Shown: piece by piece, positions 26,396-37,896 of the stretch | Layout: each line of letters begins with the position of its first letter | Position numbering within the stretch: position 1 is the stretch's first letter | Assembly: GCA_947846985.1 (NCBI GenBank) | Contig: CANTUZ010000001.1 | Span: 68,961,521 to 69,025,520 of the forward strand | DNA: 64,000 nt | Reading direction: 5' to 3' | Origin: Fratercula arctica | Lineage: Eukaryota; Chordata; Aves; Charadriiformes; Alcidae | Notes under the pieces: generated by a model | The model's database searches: none | What the model saw: only the letters and a program-made list of their open reading frames with translations | Told to the model about the DNA's origin: nothing | Position numbers and translations under genes: made by a program

Positions 26396-28952
26396 GGGTT
26401 CCAGGCTTGTTCATAACCCAGGGGAGACCTGAATGGTTTGGAAGATCAGTCTGTTCTGCTCAAAGGAACTTGCCCTTGGGATAGCTCACCCCCAGGCCAT
26501 AAGTTCTGTTTCAGTTCAGGATTTGAGTGCAGGGTACATAATGAGAAGGCCTGATGCTGGATCCTTTGCAAGGAGACTTACTCTTTCTGAAATAAGCTTT
26601 TTGTGCCATTACCCTGAGTCGCTTCTTCCTGCACATGACCCTCAACTTGTCTTTTGCTTTATATTATCCTGCAGTTCTGCACATATTTTTCTCTTCTGTA
26701 GATGAATCACCTCTTCAATGCCTCTAGGACTACTCATATGAGTAAAATTTTTAGGACATGATGGAGTTTTTTCAGGATTCCTGCTGGCCTAAATCCAAAA
26801 TGTCTTTACATCAGCAATTACATTTGCACTTGTATCTCTACCTTGCCAAGTAAATGGGACCCTCATCCTGACTGTGATATTTCACTGCATATGCAAAATA
26901 AATGATAGGCATTAATACTAATGATCCTTTTGTCTCATACACTTAGACTTTACATCCACTACACAGCCACCTCACTTAATTTTCAAGATGACAACAATGT
27001 TGGTACTTGATTTACTTTTAGCAGAATTTGATAATGCTCAATTAGCCTTCTGCTCTAATTAATTTTTGGTGCTCATCAGTATTACCCTCTAATTTACCGT
27101 GAGTGCTTAAGAGAAAGTAGTAAGGAGTAGGCATACCCTAACAGGTTTTTTTATTCTGCAGCCCCTGGATCATTTGCATCTAAAGGAAAAGGAATCTGTG
27201 GATCTCACCCTCTTCCTCCATGCATATTTTGTAGGTATCACAAAATCTCCAGCCAACCAAATTAAATACACACAGATTAACAACTGCTTTGGAAACCTTG
27301 ATAGGAAGTGGGTCAGTCAGCCTGATGGAGCTGCCTGGTTTGTGCTTAAAATTAGTCATTTGGTAAAAGTAAGAGCTAAGTATTCACAAAGGCTTCTGAA
27401 AGAGCTCTTGACCAGCTCATTTATGTGCCTGGACTAGACAGGCAGGGTTTGGCCCCAAAAGCCTTTAGAGGCTACCTCCTTCCGTACAGAGAAGAGAAAT
27501 AACCACAGGCCAAAGCGGAAATCACGGTAAATGTTGGGCCAAACTGTTTCTGGTGTGGTGTCATCAACTGAGCTACTAATTTTCCAACCACTGCAAATGT
27601 CATCTTTCTCAGTAAAGTAGTCATTTAAAAAGGCAGAACAACACTCTTTTGCTCTAAATGCTGTTTCCCTGCATATATTATGCTACCATACAAACTGCCA
27701 TTTTTATTTCATTTTCCCTCCAAAATACGTGATAAGGTACATCATCCTAATTCTGAACTAAGTTCTGGGTGTGGGGTTTTTTGCTTTAGTTTTTTTATAA
27801 ACTGCCAGTGGTGTAAGAAACAGAATGGCTTAGATGTCAGATTTAAGACAGCCTTGTAGAAGTTAGAAATAATCTCTCTTGATCAGTAAACTCACTAAAT
27901 TAGATTTGGTATATCTCAAACATTATTAATATGAAGTAATTTTTAGTGTCACTTCTTTAACAATTCAAAACAATAGCATGTGTAAGTCCTAGAAACAGAA
28001 AATAACAGATTTTACTAATTTTAATGTACATTTTATCTATTTTATTTGCTTTAATGAAATATAAGGTATCAAGATGCTGCTTTTATTTACCCATTTTAGT
28101 AGTTTTAATGTTAGTTCTCTTCCTTTGTACCATTAGTACACTTCTGAAATTTATACTTAATAGAAACATAAACATTTTTATTTTGAACACTACTAGCTTT
28201 TGAAATATTCATTATTGACCTGCTGGCTAATTCTAATTCTTTTTATATTGGTATAATCTGAAAAGTTTTGTTCCTTATAATTAATGCATCTATTTATTAT
28301 TAATAATTAAGAGCCAATGTGCCTGTTACTTTTCTTCTTAATGAAGACAAATTATTCTCATTTATCATAATATTTTTAAAATTCCTTTTACCTTATAACT
28401 ATTGTATTTTAATAAACATTTTTCATCAAAAAAGCAGCTCAGCCAGGTATGGGTACTCTCTGCCTGCATAATCTGGGCCATTAGAATACACAGTTTGTGA
28501 TTGTTCAAACACCAAAATAGATAACTTCATATCTACAGAGAAAATCACAGTTATCTATACCATCAGAAATTGCTGCCTGCTGTTGCTTAACCAGGTTTCA
28601 CCCCCTGTATGGCTGCAGTCACAATCTACCTCCTGAAAAAGAAAGGCACCTACTAAATCCATACTTTTTCTTGTGTATTTAAACAGACATCAACATCAAT
28701 GTCTGGAGACTTCTTGCCATCTGTCTGGGAATAAATCTCTGCATTTCTTGAAGAGCTGTCATCAAAAGGCAAGAGAAGCTTTAGGCACTGGAAGTTGAAT
28801 TCCTCTGAGTTCAAGTGGATAAGAAGGCAAATTTCTTCATCAATGAGATTAATTTATCACTAAAACAAGTTACAAAGGATGTGGTGGATTTTGCTGTACA
28901 GCTTTCAGTTAAGTCTGGTTGTTTCCAAAAATACATGATGCAGTTCAAGAAG
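26396..28952. other. Unique noncoding DNA, AT-rich
   Basis: No repeat or exon is recognised. The stretch 27900-28420 is especially AT-rich, with many TTTTA/AATAA words. Frames here are below 95 codons and show no domain. Confidence 0.55.
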
Positions 28953-29016
28953 ATCATAGAATCATGGAATCATAGAATCTATGAATCGTAGAATCATTGA
29001 ATCGGAGAATCACAGA
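28953..29016 (-). repeat. Eight tandem 8-bp units forming the CR1 3' tail
   Basis: The units on the plus strand are ATCATAGA, ATCATGGA, ATCATAGA, ATCTATGA, ATCGTAGA, ATCATTGA, ATCGGAGA and ATCACAGA. CR1 elements end in a short 8-bp repeat instead of poly(A), and the repeat is thought to be the template end recognised by the reverse transcriptase. Eight units is a long array for a CR1 tail, and the units have diverged from one another, so the array is old. Confidence 0.9.
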
Positions 29017-29037
29017 ATGGTTTGGGTTGGAAGGGAT

Positions 29038-31330
29038 CTTTAAAAATCAGCCATGGGCAGAGACATCTTTCACTAGATCAGGTTTCTCAAAGCCCCATCC
29101 AACCTGACCTTGAACACTTCCAATGATGGGGCATCTACAGCTTCTCTGGGTAACCTTTTCCAGTGTCTCACCACCCACATAGTAAAGAATTTCTTCCTTA
29201 TATCTAATAGAAATCTACCCTCTTTCAGTTTGAAATCATTACCCTTTGTCTTATCACTAAAAGTCCTGGTAAAAAGTCTCTCTCCATCTTTCTTATAAGT
29301 CTCCTGTAAGTATTGAAAGCTGCAATAAAGTCTCCCCAGACCCTTCTCTTCTCCAGACTGAACAACGTGGAGTGTCTGTCTTCACAGGAGAGGTGTTCCA
29401 GCTCTCTGACCTTTTTTGTGGCCTTCCTCTGGACCCACTCCAGCAGGACCGTGTCTTTCTTGTACTGGGGATCCCAGAGCTGAACGCAGTACTCCAGGTG
29501 GAGCAGAGGTGAAAATCACCTTCCTTGGCTTGCTGGCCACGCTTATTTTTATGCAGCCCAGGATACCATTGGCTTTCTGGGCTGCAAGTGCACATTGTCA
29601 GCTTATGTCCAATTTTTCATCAACCAATATCCCTAAGTCATTCTCTGCAGGGCTGTTCTCAAAACAGCCAGTTTGTACTGCTACTAGTGATTGCCCTGAT
29701 ACAGATGCAGGACCCAGCATTTGACCTTGTTGAACTTCATGATGTTCACATTGGCCCACTCCTCCAACCTGCCCACTGAATAACATCCTGTCCCTCAAGC
29801 ATAACAACTGCACCAATCAGCTCGGTGTCATCCTCAAACTTGCTGAGGATGCACTCCATCCCACTGTCTACATTATTAATAAAGATATTGAACAGTACCA
29901 GTCCCAGTACAGACCTCTGAGGGACACCACTTGTTACTTATCTCTGTTTGGACATTGAGCCATTGATTGCAACTCTTCAGATGCAGTCATCCAGCCAATT
30001 CCTTATCCACCAAACCCATACCTCTCTACTTTAGCAACAAGGATGTTGTATGGGACTGTATCAAAGACCTTACAGAATTCAAGATAGCTGACATCAGTTG
30101 CTCTTCTGTTATCCACCAATGCAGTCACTCCATTGCAGAAGACCACCAGATTAGTCAGGCATTATTTGCCCTTTGTGAAGCTATGCTGGCTGTCTCTAAT
30201 GACATCCCTGTCATCCATATGCCTTGACATAGCTTCCAGGAGGATCTGTTCTATGATATTACTGGGCACAGAGATGAGACTGACTTGTGGCTATTCCCAG
30301 GATTCTCCTTTTTACCCTTTTTAAAAATGGTTATGTTGTTTACCTTTGTCCAGTCACTGGGCCTTCACCTGACTGCCATGACTTTCAAAAATTATGGAAA
30401 GTGGCTTAGTGACTACATCTGCCAGTTTCTTCAGGACTCTGGGATGCATCTCAGTGTGTCCCACGGACCTGTGTATGTTTAAGTGTCTAAGATGGTCACA
30501 AACCTGATCTTTTCCTATGAGGGATGGGACTTCATTCCCCTATCTCTGCCTTGAGATTCAGGGACTCGGGAGATGTGGGAAGTGCAATTGCCAGTGAAAA
30601 CTGATGCAAAAAAGTTGTTGAGTACCTCAGCCTTCTCCATGTCACTTTTCACCAAGTTCCCTGTCTCATTTACCAGGGTCGTACAATTTCTTTTGTTCTC
30701 CTTCTCTGACCAGTGTACTTATAGTAGCTTACCATTCTTCACATCCCTTGCCAAATTTAGCTCCATCTGTGCCTTAGGTTTCCTGATCCCAACCCTACGC
30801 TCCTGGGCAGTATCCCTGTATTCTTCCCAAGACGTGTGTCCCTGCTTCCACTGTGTATGCATTTCCCTCTTGTGATTCATTCTGACCAGGAGGAGCTTAC
30901 ACAGGCATACTGATATCCTGCCTTCCTTGCCTGGATTCTTGCAAATGGAAATTGAGAGCTCTTGTACTCTAAGAAAAATAACTTTAAATAGCTGCCAGCT
31001 CTCTTCTGCTCCTTTATTCCTGAGGGCAGTTTCCTGGGGGATCCCAGCCCCTAGTCCCTTAAACAACTGAAAGTTTGCTCTCATATGGTTTAAGTTTTTT
31101 CATGTGGCCTATATCCCTCGAGATCATGAATTCCACTAGGGCACTGTCGCTGCAGCCCAGGCTACCACCAGTCTTGACCTCTCCTTTGAGTTCCTCTGAG
31201 CTGATGAGCAACAGGCCCAGTAACACATTTCCTCTGGCTGGGCTTTCTGTCACCTGGATTAGGAAGTTATCCTCAATGCACTCCAAGAGTCTCCCAGACT
31301 GCTTGTGGCACTTTTCCAGCAGATGTCAGG
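29038..31330 (-). pseudogene. Degenerate CR1 ORF2 (endonuclease end plus reverse transcriptase)
   Basis: This is the remains of the CR1 polyprotein with apurinic-type endonuclease and reverse-transcriptase domains, which acts at the nuclear DNA target to copy the element RNA. Only the last residues of the endonuclease, the linker and the reverse-transcriptase domain are left. The pieces lie in several frames: the linker is readable at 30719-31084 and the preceding part at 31059-31286. The catalytic F-A-D-D appears as F-E-D-D. With many frame breaks and no start region, it cannot make an active enzyme. Confidence 0.8.
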
Positions 31331-34300
31331 TATCAGACCTACTGCGAAATCATGGTGTTCAATTCTGTAGCATGTCACATAAGAGTTCCAGAAGATTTTC
31401 ACATTGTTCCTGCTTAAAGCCAAAGCTATGAGCACCTCTTAACCATATGTTCTTGGCTATTCCAGTTTAGTACCTGGTATTCAAATTGCAGTAACACTAA
31501 TCTTATTTAAACAAGATGGCAAAGATCAGGAGAGGAAAAATACATTCAAGAGATGTTCAACTGCCTCTATAAAAACAGTCAAAAATATTTACTTGTGTTG
31601 TCAACAACACTTCCAGAACTGAGGAAATATATCATCTTTCAGTGACCTTGGCAATATTCACCGTGAGTCCAGAAAGTCTTAATATGTCTGTGACGACATC
31701 AGCTCCAGCGTGAATTAGGTTATTAGCCTCCTTAATTTGTATCATTACCAACTGTTTACAAAGCCTGTGTCTTTTGAGATGGTTGATTAAAAATATTTTT
31801 AACAAACATTTTGCAGTTGAATCACAGCAAACCCAACTGCTGTTGTCTTATCTCACATTTTGTTATGGAAAATTATATAATTAATCACTTCAATGAATTA
31901 CACCTGAATTACAGTACTGAATTACTCTACCTGAATGATATGCTTCACCTTCAGCATCCTTTTCTACAGGTCCATCAGCATCACTGCATCTGAAAGCACA
32001 CATACAACGCATTTACCTCCCTGTGTACCCATATGCAGGTCACGACTCCAGAAACAAGACCATCAACTCTTTCCAACTGGCCTGTCCATTGGTAAGCCCT
32101 TTCCTTTGGATTTAGAATAACGCCAAACCGGAGATACCAAGTGCTGAGATGTTTGACTCACTGAAATATAAACCTCTCTGCTGGAAACAAGCTAGTAGTA
32201 AAACAGCATAATCATTAGCTTATTAAGGTTACCCAAAGCGTTGTCAGGGAATGTTCTTTTTCCTAAAGGAAATGCAGTGTTTGCATGTGTGTCCCTTATC
32301 TAAAACGTATAGTCTCTTGAGAGAGAAGCTGGTCTCTGGGTGAGTAATAATGACTCAAAAATAAACTTTTTTTGGGTCTTTAGGCATTTAAGTTAATAAC
32401 TATCAGTATTGCAATGTAAAGTTTACCACTTTGTAAGTCAGTTTTAAAAGCAGCTTCTGATGTGGTCATGTATATTTGGAGTTTGGGTTTTTTTCCTTTT
32501 AAATTCTTCATTCTGGATTCTGGAGGAAAAGCATTGCTTTCTAATAAGTGCTGCAGAGGTTAATAATATATTCATCTTGAATAAAACAAAAAGCATAGTA
32601 ACATTTGACACATACAAGGATATAGGAGCACATTAAATGAATGCAAAGAACTGGCGGCTGAAAGGCAACAGTTGCATAACATTACCAGAGTAACGAGAAG
32701 TGTGCTACATATTAATAAATATGTGACCTTTTTATCTTGATTATTTAAAAATCATGTTATTTTAAAAATGAATAAACAAACGCCTTGTTTATCCTTACAT
32801 AAAACCGTAGTTTCACTTGACGGACTATGTAGAATGATTTCTCTATTGGTAAAGTGGAATGCTGCCGTACAGGTCATTGTAGCATTTATCACACTGATCT
32901 CATTATTTTTGAAAACCACACATCAGGACAATCATGTTTTAAGCTAAAGCTTAAGCTGGAACAAGGGTATGCAAGTGTATTCATTTATATATAATGAAAT
33001 TTTAAATTCCTAAAAGACAAATATAATTAAAATTAAAGAAGAAATAAAAAAGAAAAGCTGTACAAGTAAGATTGCATTTAAGATTGTTATATACTTTAAT
33101 GAGACACAGTTTCTTATTTGAAGTTGTAAAGATTTGATTAATGTTTTATTATCCCTATCATTAATAACCATAACTGCAACTTCAGAGGATTCACATTAAA
33201 AAAAAGAACCAAACACAAAAAAAACCAGGCAGTATTTAAAATTGCAAAATAAAAAAAGTGGTCTACAGCTTTCCATTTCATTTGTGTTCTGTTATTAATT
33301 ATTTATTGGATGCTAAAGTCTCTGGGCCAATTCAATACAAGTAATTTATATTATAAAATAAGTGCTGACGGTCAGTTAACCTAATGTGACCTAAATGACT
33401 CAGCTTATTATGAGATAATTTATCAACTTTGCAGCAAGAGCTGAATTGCCTCAGAAACCCACAGCTCAAACCCTTGAGCCCTGCTGTGTTTCCCAGAGAT
33501 GAAACCCTGAGCTGCCCCGGACTCCCGTGCAGAGAGTGGTGGTGTTGTGAGCCAGCTGCGCCCGACACAACGCAGAGGACACTGTTGAGGTGCTCAGTCC
33601 CTCATAGTCCAGAGGCACAGAGAGAGCAGTCCTGCTCGGCGAGGGAGAGCTAACTGCCGAGGACATTGGGCACTGTAGCCTGACGAGTTACATGGAGAGC
33701 TTTCCCAGCAAATCTGGCAAATTCTGCTTATTGAGGAGACTGCAGTAACCCCAGCCAAATCCATCAATAACATCCCATAGCTTTCCTTGTCCCCAGTCTC
33801 TCATTTGCCAAACCGAGAGACAAAACCGTCTCCCTCTAGTTGCACGTTTCTCTTGCAATAACCACCCTGTAAAACATCAAAGTTGCTGGTTTTCATAAAG
33901 GATATAATTTATACAGCCGCAATGGCCAATACAACAGGCAGAAGTGCAGTATATCATTAATCTTTTCAGAGTCTTAAATACCTATAGCAACTAACCTAAG
34001 CAAACTGATCTCTCTTTCCCCACAGATGTATAAGCTTGGTTACTTGTATGGGAGAGAAGGGAAATGGGGTCCCTTTCCTTGTATCAATCATTTGGCAAGG
34101 TGAGGGTTTTTTCCTGCAGACCAGCAATCAGATACCTCAACTCAAAGTACAACCATGACTGAAGAATGCAGATCTCAGGAAACATCACGCTGTGACAAAG
34201 CAAAAAGCATATGGGATGTGTAACAGTTAGGGATAAACAAAACAGTCCACGTGTAAATCATGCTGATAATCTGCTTCCTTCCCCCCCTATTTATTATTAT

Positions 34301-34439
34301 TTCTACTCTTTGCATTCCAGTAGCTCTTACTGGGTCCAGATGAGTTGAGCCTCTGTTGCAATACACACGCCGCAGACTCAGCTACTATCCTGTAACACTT
34401 TCAACTATATAGAGAAGATAAACAAAACATGCAATAAAT
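31331..34439. other. Unique noncoding DNA
   Basis: The first 100 bp may still belong to the CR1 to the left. After that there is AT-rich single-copy sequence, with many A+T words at 32400-33320. A GC-richer patch of about 200 bp lies at 33470-33660, carrying a few CpG but too short and too weak for a CpG-island promoter. No exon is recognised. Confidence 0.5.
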
Positions 34440-34590
34440 GAGATATTATTGGTCCTGGTCCATAAATGTGTAGCCAAGGGTCCGAAAAATCAAGTGACTT
34501 GCCGAAGTGCACAAAGGAAGTCTGTGGTACAATAAGTCACCACAGCTGTCTCAGGTTGCATTTCTGTGGTCTGTAATCCAGGATCATTTA
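34440..34590 (+). mobile_element. MIR-like ancient SINE relic
   Basis: The stretch TCAAGTGACTTGCCGAAG...CACAAAGGAAGTCTGTGG at about 34490-34527 matches the well-known core of MIR/CORE-type SINEs (TTAAGTGACTTGCCCAAGG followed by TCACACAG). Sequence on either side (from about 34440) is too decayed to delimit. These elements predate the split of birds and mammals. The call is from memory of the consensus, and the left and right ends are approximate. Confidence 0.55.
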
Positions 34591-35717
34591 ACTTCTTTTT
34601 GGTCCTTTTAACATTCATTCTCAAGGACAAAAGCTTGCTTATAGGAGAACTGAATATCATGCAGAGAACTGATATGGTGTAAAGCCTGAGGATGATATAA
34701 AAAAATACCCGTTTCTTTAAAAAAAATCAAATGAAAATGCAGCAGGGTTTAGAATCGAGCTATGTTCCTGGTAGTTTAGTACACATCACAGATTCTTGAA
34801 AATAGCGGAGGACTAGAAAAGAAAATACGAAAAGTCTGCAACAATCTGAAGTAGGTCTTTTAAACAATTCAGAGCAGGTTGTAGGAGATTACTGTGCTGA
34901 TTTGTTCTCTATCGGTCGTGGCATAAGCATCAAACCCCTTAATTTCACTACTAACAAAACTAACAAAACTTACATACAAGACATGTACTGCACAAGGAGA
35001 AACTTGACTGAGCGGTTATCAGAAAGGACACCTTTCCTGACTGAAAGAATCGCCTAGCTAATCTACCATCGTAAATCATAGCATATTACTATTTCTTGGT
35101 CTTTGCGAGAGGTCATCTTCAAGTAAGTCTGGCACTACATCATATGGTGGGCTCTTTGGTTTTCTTTTTAACAAGTAGGCACATGTTAACATTTATCTTT
35201 TGTTTATATCTTGAGCTTAGTTTCTGTATTTGAGTACATTCTCTTCGGGATGTATTCAAATGATAGACAATGCATCATCCTTACACTGATCCGTTCATGA
35301 CTATTGTATTGAAAAAGCATTGTGTACTCTGAATAGGTTAATTGGTTGGAAGCTTAATCGAAGTGGGAGACTGTTGAAGGCAATAAGCATTTTTTTTAAC
35401 CAGTGGCATTATACACTGAACTGTTTCATTCATTTGTGTATGTGCTTCTCTTTCTCTTTTTCATTTCAGAACGCTATTGTATTTTACTTTTATTTGCATG
35501 GGCTTCTGTAAGAATGTTGCTATTAACTTATTAGACTGGAAATAGGTTGGACTGCTTGCTAAATGCTGCCTGTTTTCTTTCCACTGAATTCTCTGCATGC
35601 AATTTAGAATTCTGTTTCTAATAAGATTATCAAGGAAATAATGAAAACCAGTAGGATTGTTCTGCTAGCAAGTTTCCTTGGTGATTAATGAACTAAATAA
35701 TAATGTTTCTCTCTATG
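34591..35717. other. Unique noncoding DNA
   Basis: AT-rich single-copy sequence with no recognisable repeat, exon or RNA gene. The frame at 35320-35511 is 63 codons long and shows no domain. Confidence 0.55.
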
Positions 35718-35842
35718 GTCAAATTCTGCCTCCAGCTGCACCAGTGAGAAGCCAGAAGTAACTCCCTTGATGGCAATCAAGCTATTCTGGATTCACTATA
35801 GTAGATTTAGTTACTGTGGTATAAACGATCAGAGAATTTGAC
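35718..35842. mobile_element. Foldback (palindromic) element, likely ancient MITE-like relic
   Basis: This 125-bp segment starts with GTCAAATTCTG and ends with CAGAGAATTTGAC, which is nearly its inverse complement. The inner parts also pair: CCAGTGAGAAGCCAGAAGTA on the left against the complement of TATTCTGGATTCACT on the right, meeting near TTGATGGCAATCAA at about 35767-35780. The whole element can therefore fold into a long imperfect hairpin. I recall similar palindromic AAATTCTG...CAGAATTT elements in turtle and crocodile genomes, which suggests an old non-autonomous DNA transposon. The class is an inference. Confidence 0.5.
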
Positions 35843-37871
35843 TTCACATGTGTCAATAGTTTAAGGCTTGTTTGTGGTTTGTGGGTCCTTTGAAAAAATG
35901 GTATACTGTACAGTCTTAAAAATCACACAGCTGAGAACCTTCCTAACAGGAGCAAGGAAGTCTCACTTTAACCATAAGGCACAAAAAGAGAAGAGCAAGC
36001 CAAGAGAGACTGGCTGTAAGGCAGGCTTACACATGTGAAGAATGATGAGCGATAATGGTTTCAATCCACCATCCTGACCCTGGCTGCAGGGTTCCTTTCA
36101 GACCCATGCATGTACACACTGGGTAACATTTTCCAACATAAAATTTTACAGTTTATACAGGGTCTGGGTGGAGCATCTACTGGGCAAGGTGGGAAAAAAT
36201 GGAAATTGTACACCATTCCTCTCTAAGACTGAGTAAAACAGGTTATTTTTTGTCACTGGATAGAAAGAGCAGACCTATAACAAGTTCTGGGTGGCACGTG
36301 TTTCAACATAGTAACTCTTCCCTACATAGATCAAACAATTAAGTTTAGATAATCATGTGCCATCTGCCTAAAGCTCCATTTTCAGATTATCTATCAGGCA
36401 AGCCTGCCTAAGCTCCCCCTTGCTCTCCCAAGAAAGCTTAATGATGAATAAGCTATGATCCATTTGCCCATTCCCTAGGGCTTGTCAGCTTGGAGTACCA
36501 ACGATCTGGGTTGGTACTAAGATAGGTGGGTAAGAAACTAGGTATCTTCTTGTGCCCCAGAAAGAAGGCTGAAATCAGGTAAACAGACTGAAGTGCTACA
36601 GAATAAATGGTCCTCAGAGACCCCCAAAAGCACCCTATGCTATTCTTCAGCATTTTTCCATATTGAAGACAGACATTTCAAAGATGTTTCCACATCACTT
36701 TATTTTAGAGGTAGATAGAAGCAAACAAAAAGCATCAGTCAAACTCAACAGTCTCTTTAACCTCCTTCATTCTTTCCATTACAATTTTGCTTCAGAAATC
36801 CAGAGGGTTGGGTTTTTTTTTTTTTTTTCTTTCCTAAGGACAGAAAGGGTAGAGGCTACCTCTTCTCTCTAACTCCAGCATGGTTTTGGGCAACCACCCA
36901 TGGAAGATCAAATCATAAATGTCTTTCTACAAGGTGGTGGATTTTTTTTTCTACACCTATCTTTTGTTGCCATGTGTGGAGACTGAGGATTGACAGCATG
37001 CTTTTCATTCTCTTAAGCATACACTTTCAGTCAAGGACACGATTAGCACATTTTTGCCAATAAAATGGGCTGTAATTAGCTTTTAATAATCGGTGTGTTT
37101 TTGCTGTATCAGCATGCGATTTAGACACTTGAGGTATTTTAAAAGCTGCATTCAGGAGCTCAGTACCACCTATTACATTTGGGGCAAATAAAGCTTTTAG
37201 AATAATGTTTGGAAAAGCAGCACCCTGTAAATATAAGGTGGTGTTGCACCATATGGAGACTGGCTCTATGACATATGGTTTGAATTAACAAGTTTAAAAC
37301 TGTTAGGATCAGTTTTTCTTTCACTGAAGGCAAAAAAAAAAAAAAAGAAAAAAAACCACCACAAGATGCGTACAGTTAAATAAGCTTCAGTAGTGGATAC
37401 AGACCCAGCTTGTGCCAGCATGTGCTAATTCTGTTAAAATACTACTTAGACTATACTAGTTGGTTTTGTTGGTTTTTTTTTTTTAAGCAAACAGTATTGC
37501 CAGCTGCAAATGTGTTTTATTACTGTTAGCACAAGGACCATCGTCACCACCACCATCATTATGATTGTGGTCCTCATTAAAATAAATGATTGGTCCTGGT
37601 TTTGTATTAAAGCTATTTGAAAAGACAAGGCTGAATGACAGATAAAAACAAAGGATGGAAGCGGGTCTTCTGATCTCACCTAATTGAATCTTTGTTGGCT
37701 GAATTGATCTGAAAAAAGTTCAAAGATCTGGGATCCATATTACACAAACATTGTTTCATTTAATCAAAACACTCTTTGAAGTGCCATGCTTGCAGACCAC
37801 CTGTAGCTTTGAAATCTGAAGTCATAGGAAAGCTTCCCTGATGGTCCACAGTTATGATATGCCAGAGAGGG

Positions 37872-37896
37872 AAAAAAAAAAAAAAAAAAAAAAAAA
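37872..37896 (+). repeat. Poly(A) run, 25 A, followed by A-rich tract
   Basis: This is the longest mononucleotide run in the window. It continues as an A/C-rich stretch to about 37935. It could be the tail of a lost retroposon, but the upstream sequence matches nothing I recognise. Confidence 0.9.

Larger units (their letters stand above)
28953..31330 (-). mobile_element. 5'-truncated CR1 LINE of about 2.4 kb, minus strand
   Basis: Read right to left, this copy runs from the end of the CR1 endonuclease domain through the reverse transcriptase to the 3' end. The D-I-C-W-K codons lie near 31320. Next comes the segment L-E-C-I-E-D-N-F-L-I-Q-V (about 31250-31286), then the linker ending in A-Q-M-E-L-N-L-A (about 30735-30760). 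The catalytic F-x-D-D motif is at about 29826-29837, where A is replaced by E. Past the C-terminal region, the conserved 3' UTR holds the GGTTTGGGTTGGAAGGGATC motif (complement strand) at about 29018-29037. It ends in eight copies of an 8-bp unit at 28953-29016. Stops and frameshifts disrupt the frame, so it is dead. The 5' boundary is uncertain; weak similarity may reach about 31430. Confidence 0.88.

Noticed and set aside
29110..30875. Several plus-strand frames of 60-102 codons.
   Set aside because: They are antisense shadows of the minus-strand CR1 ORF2.
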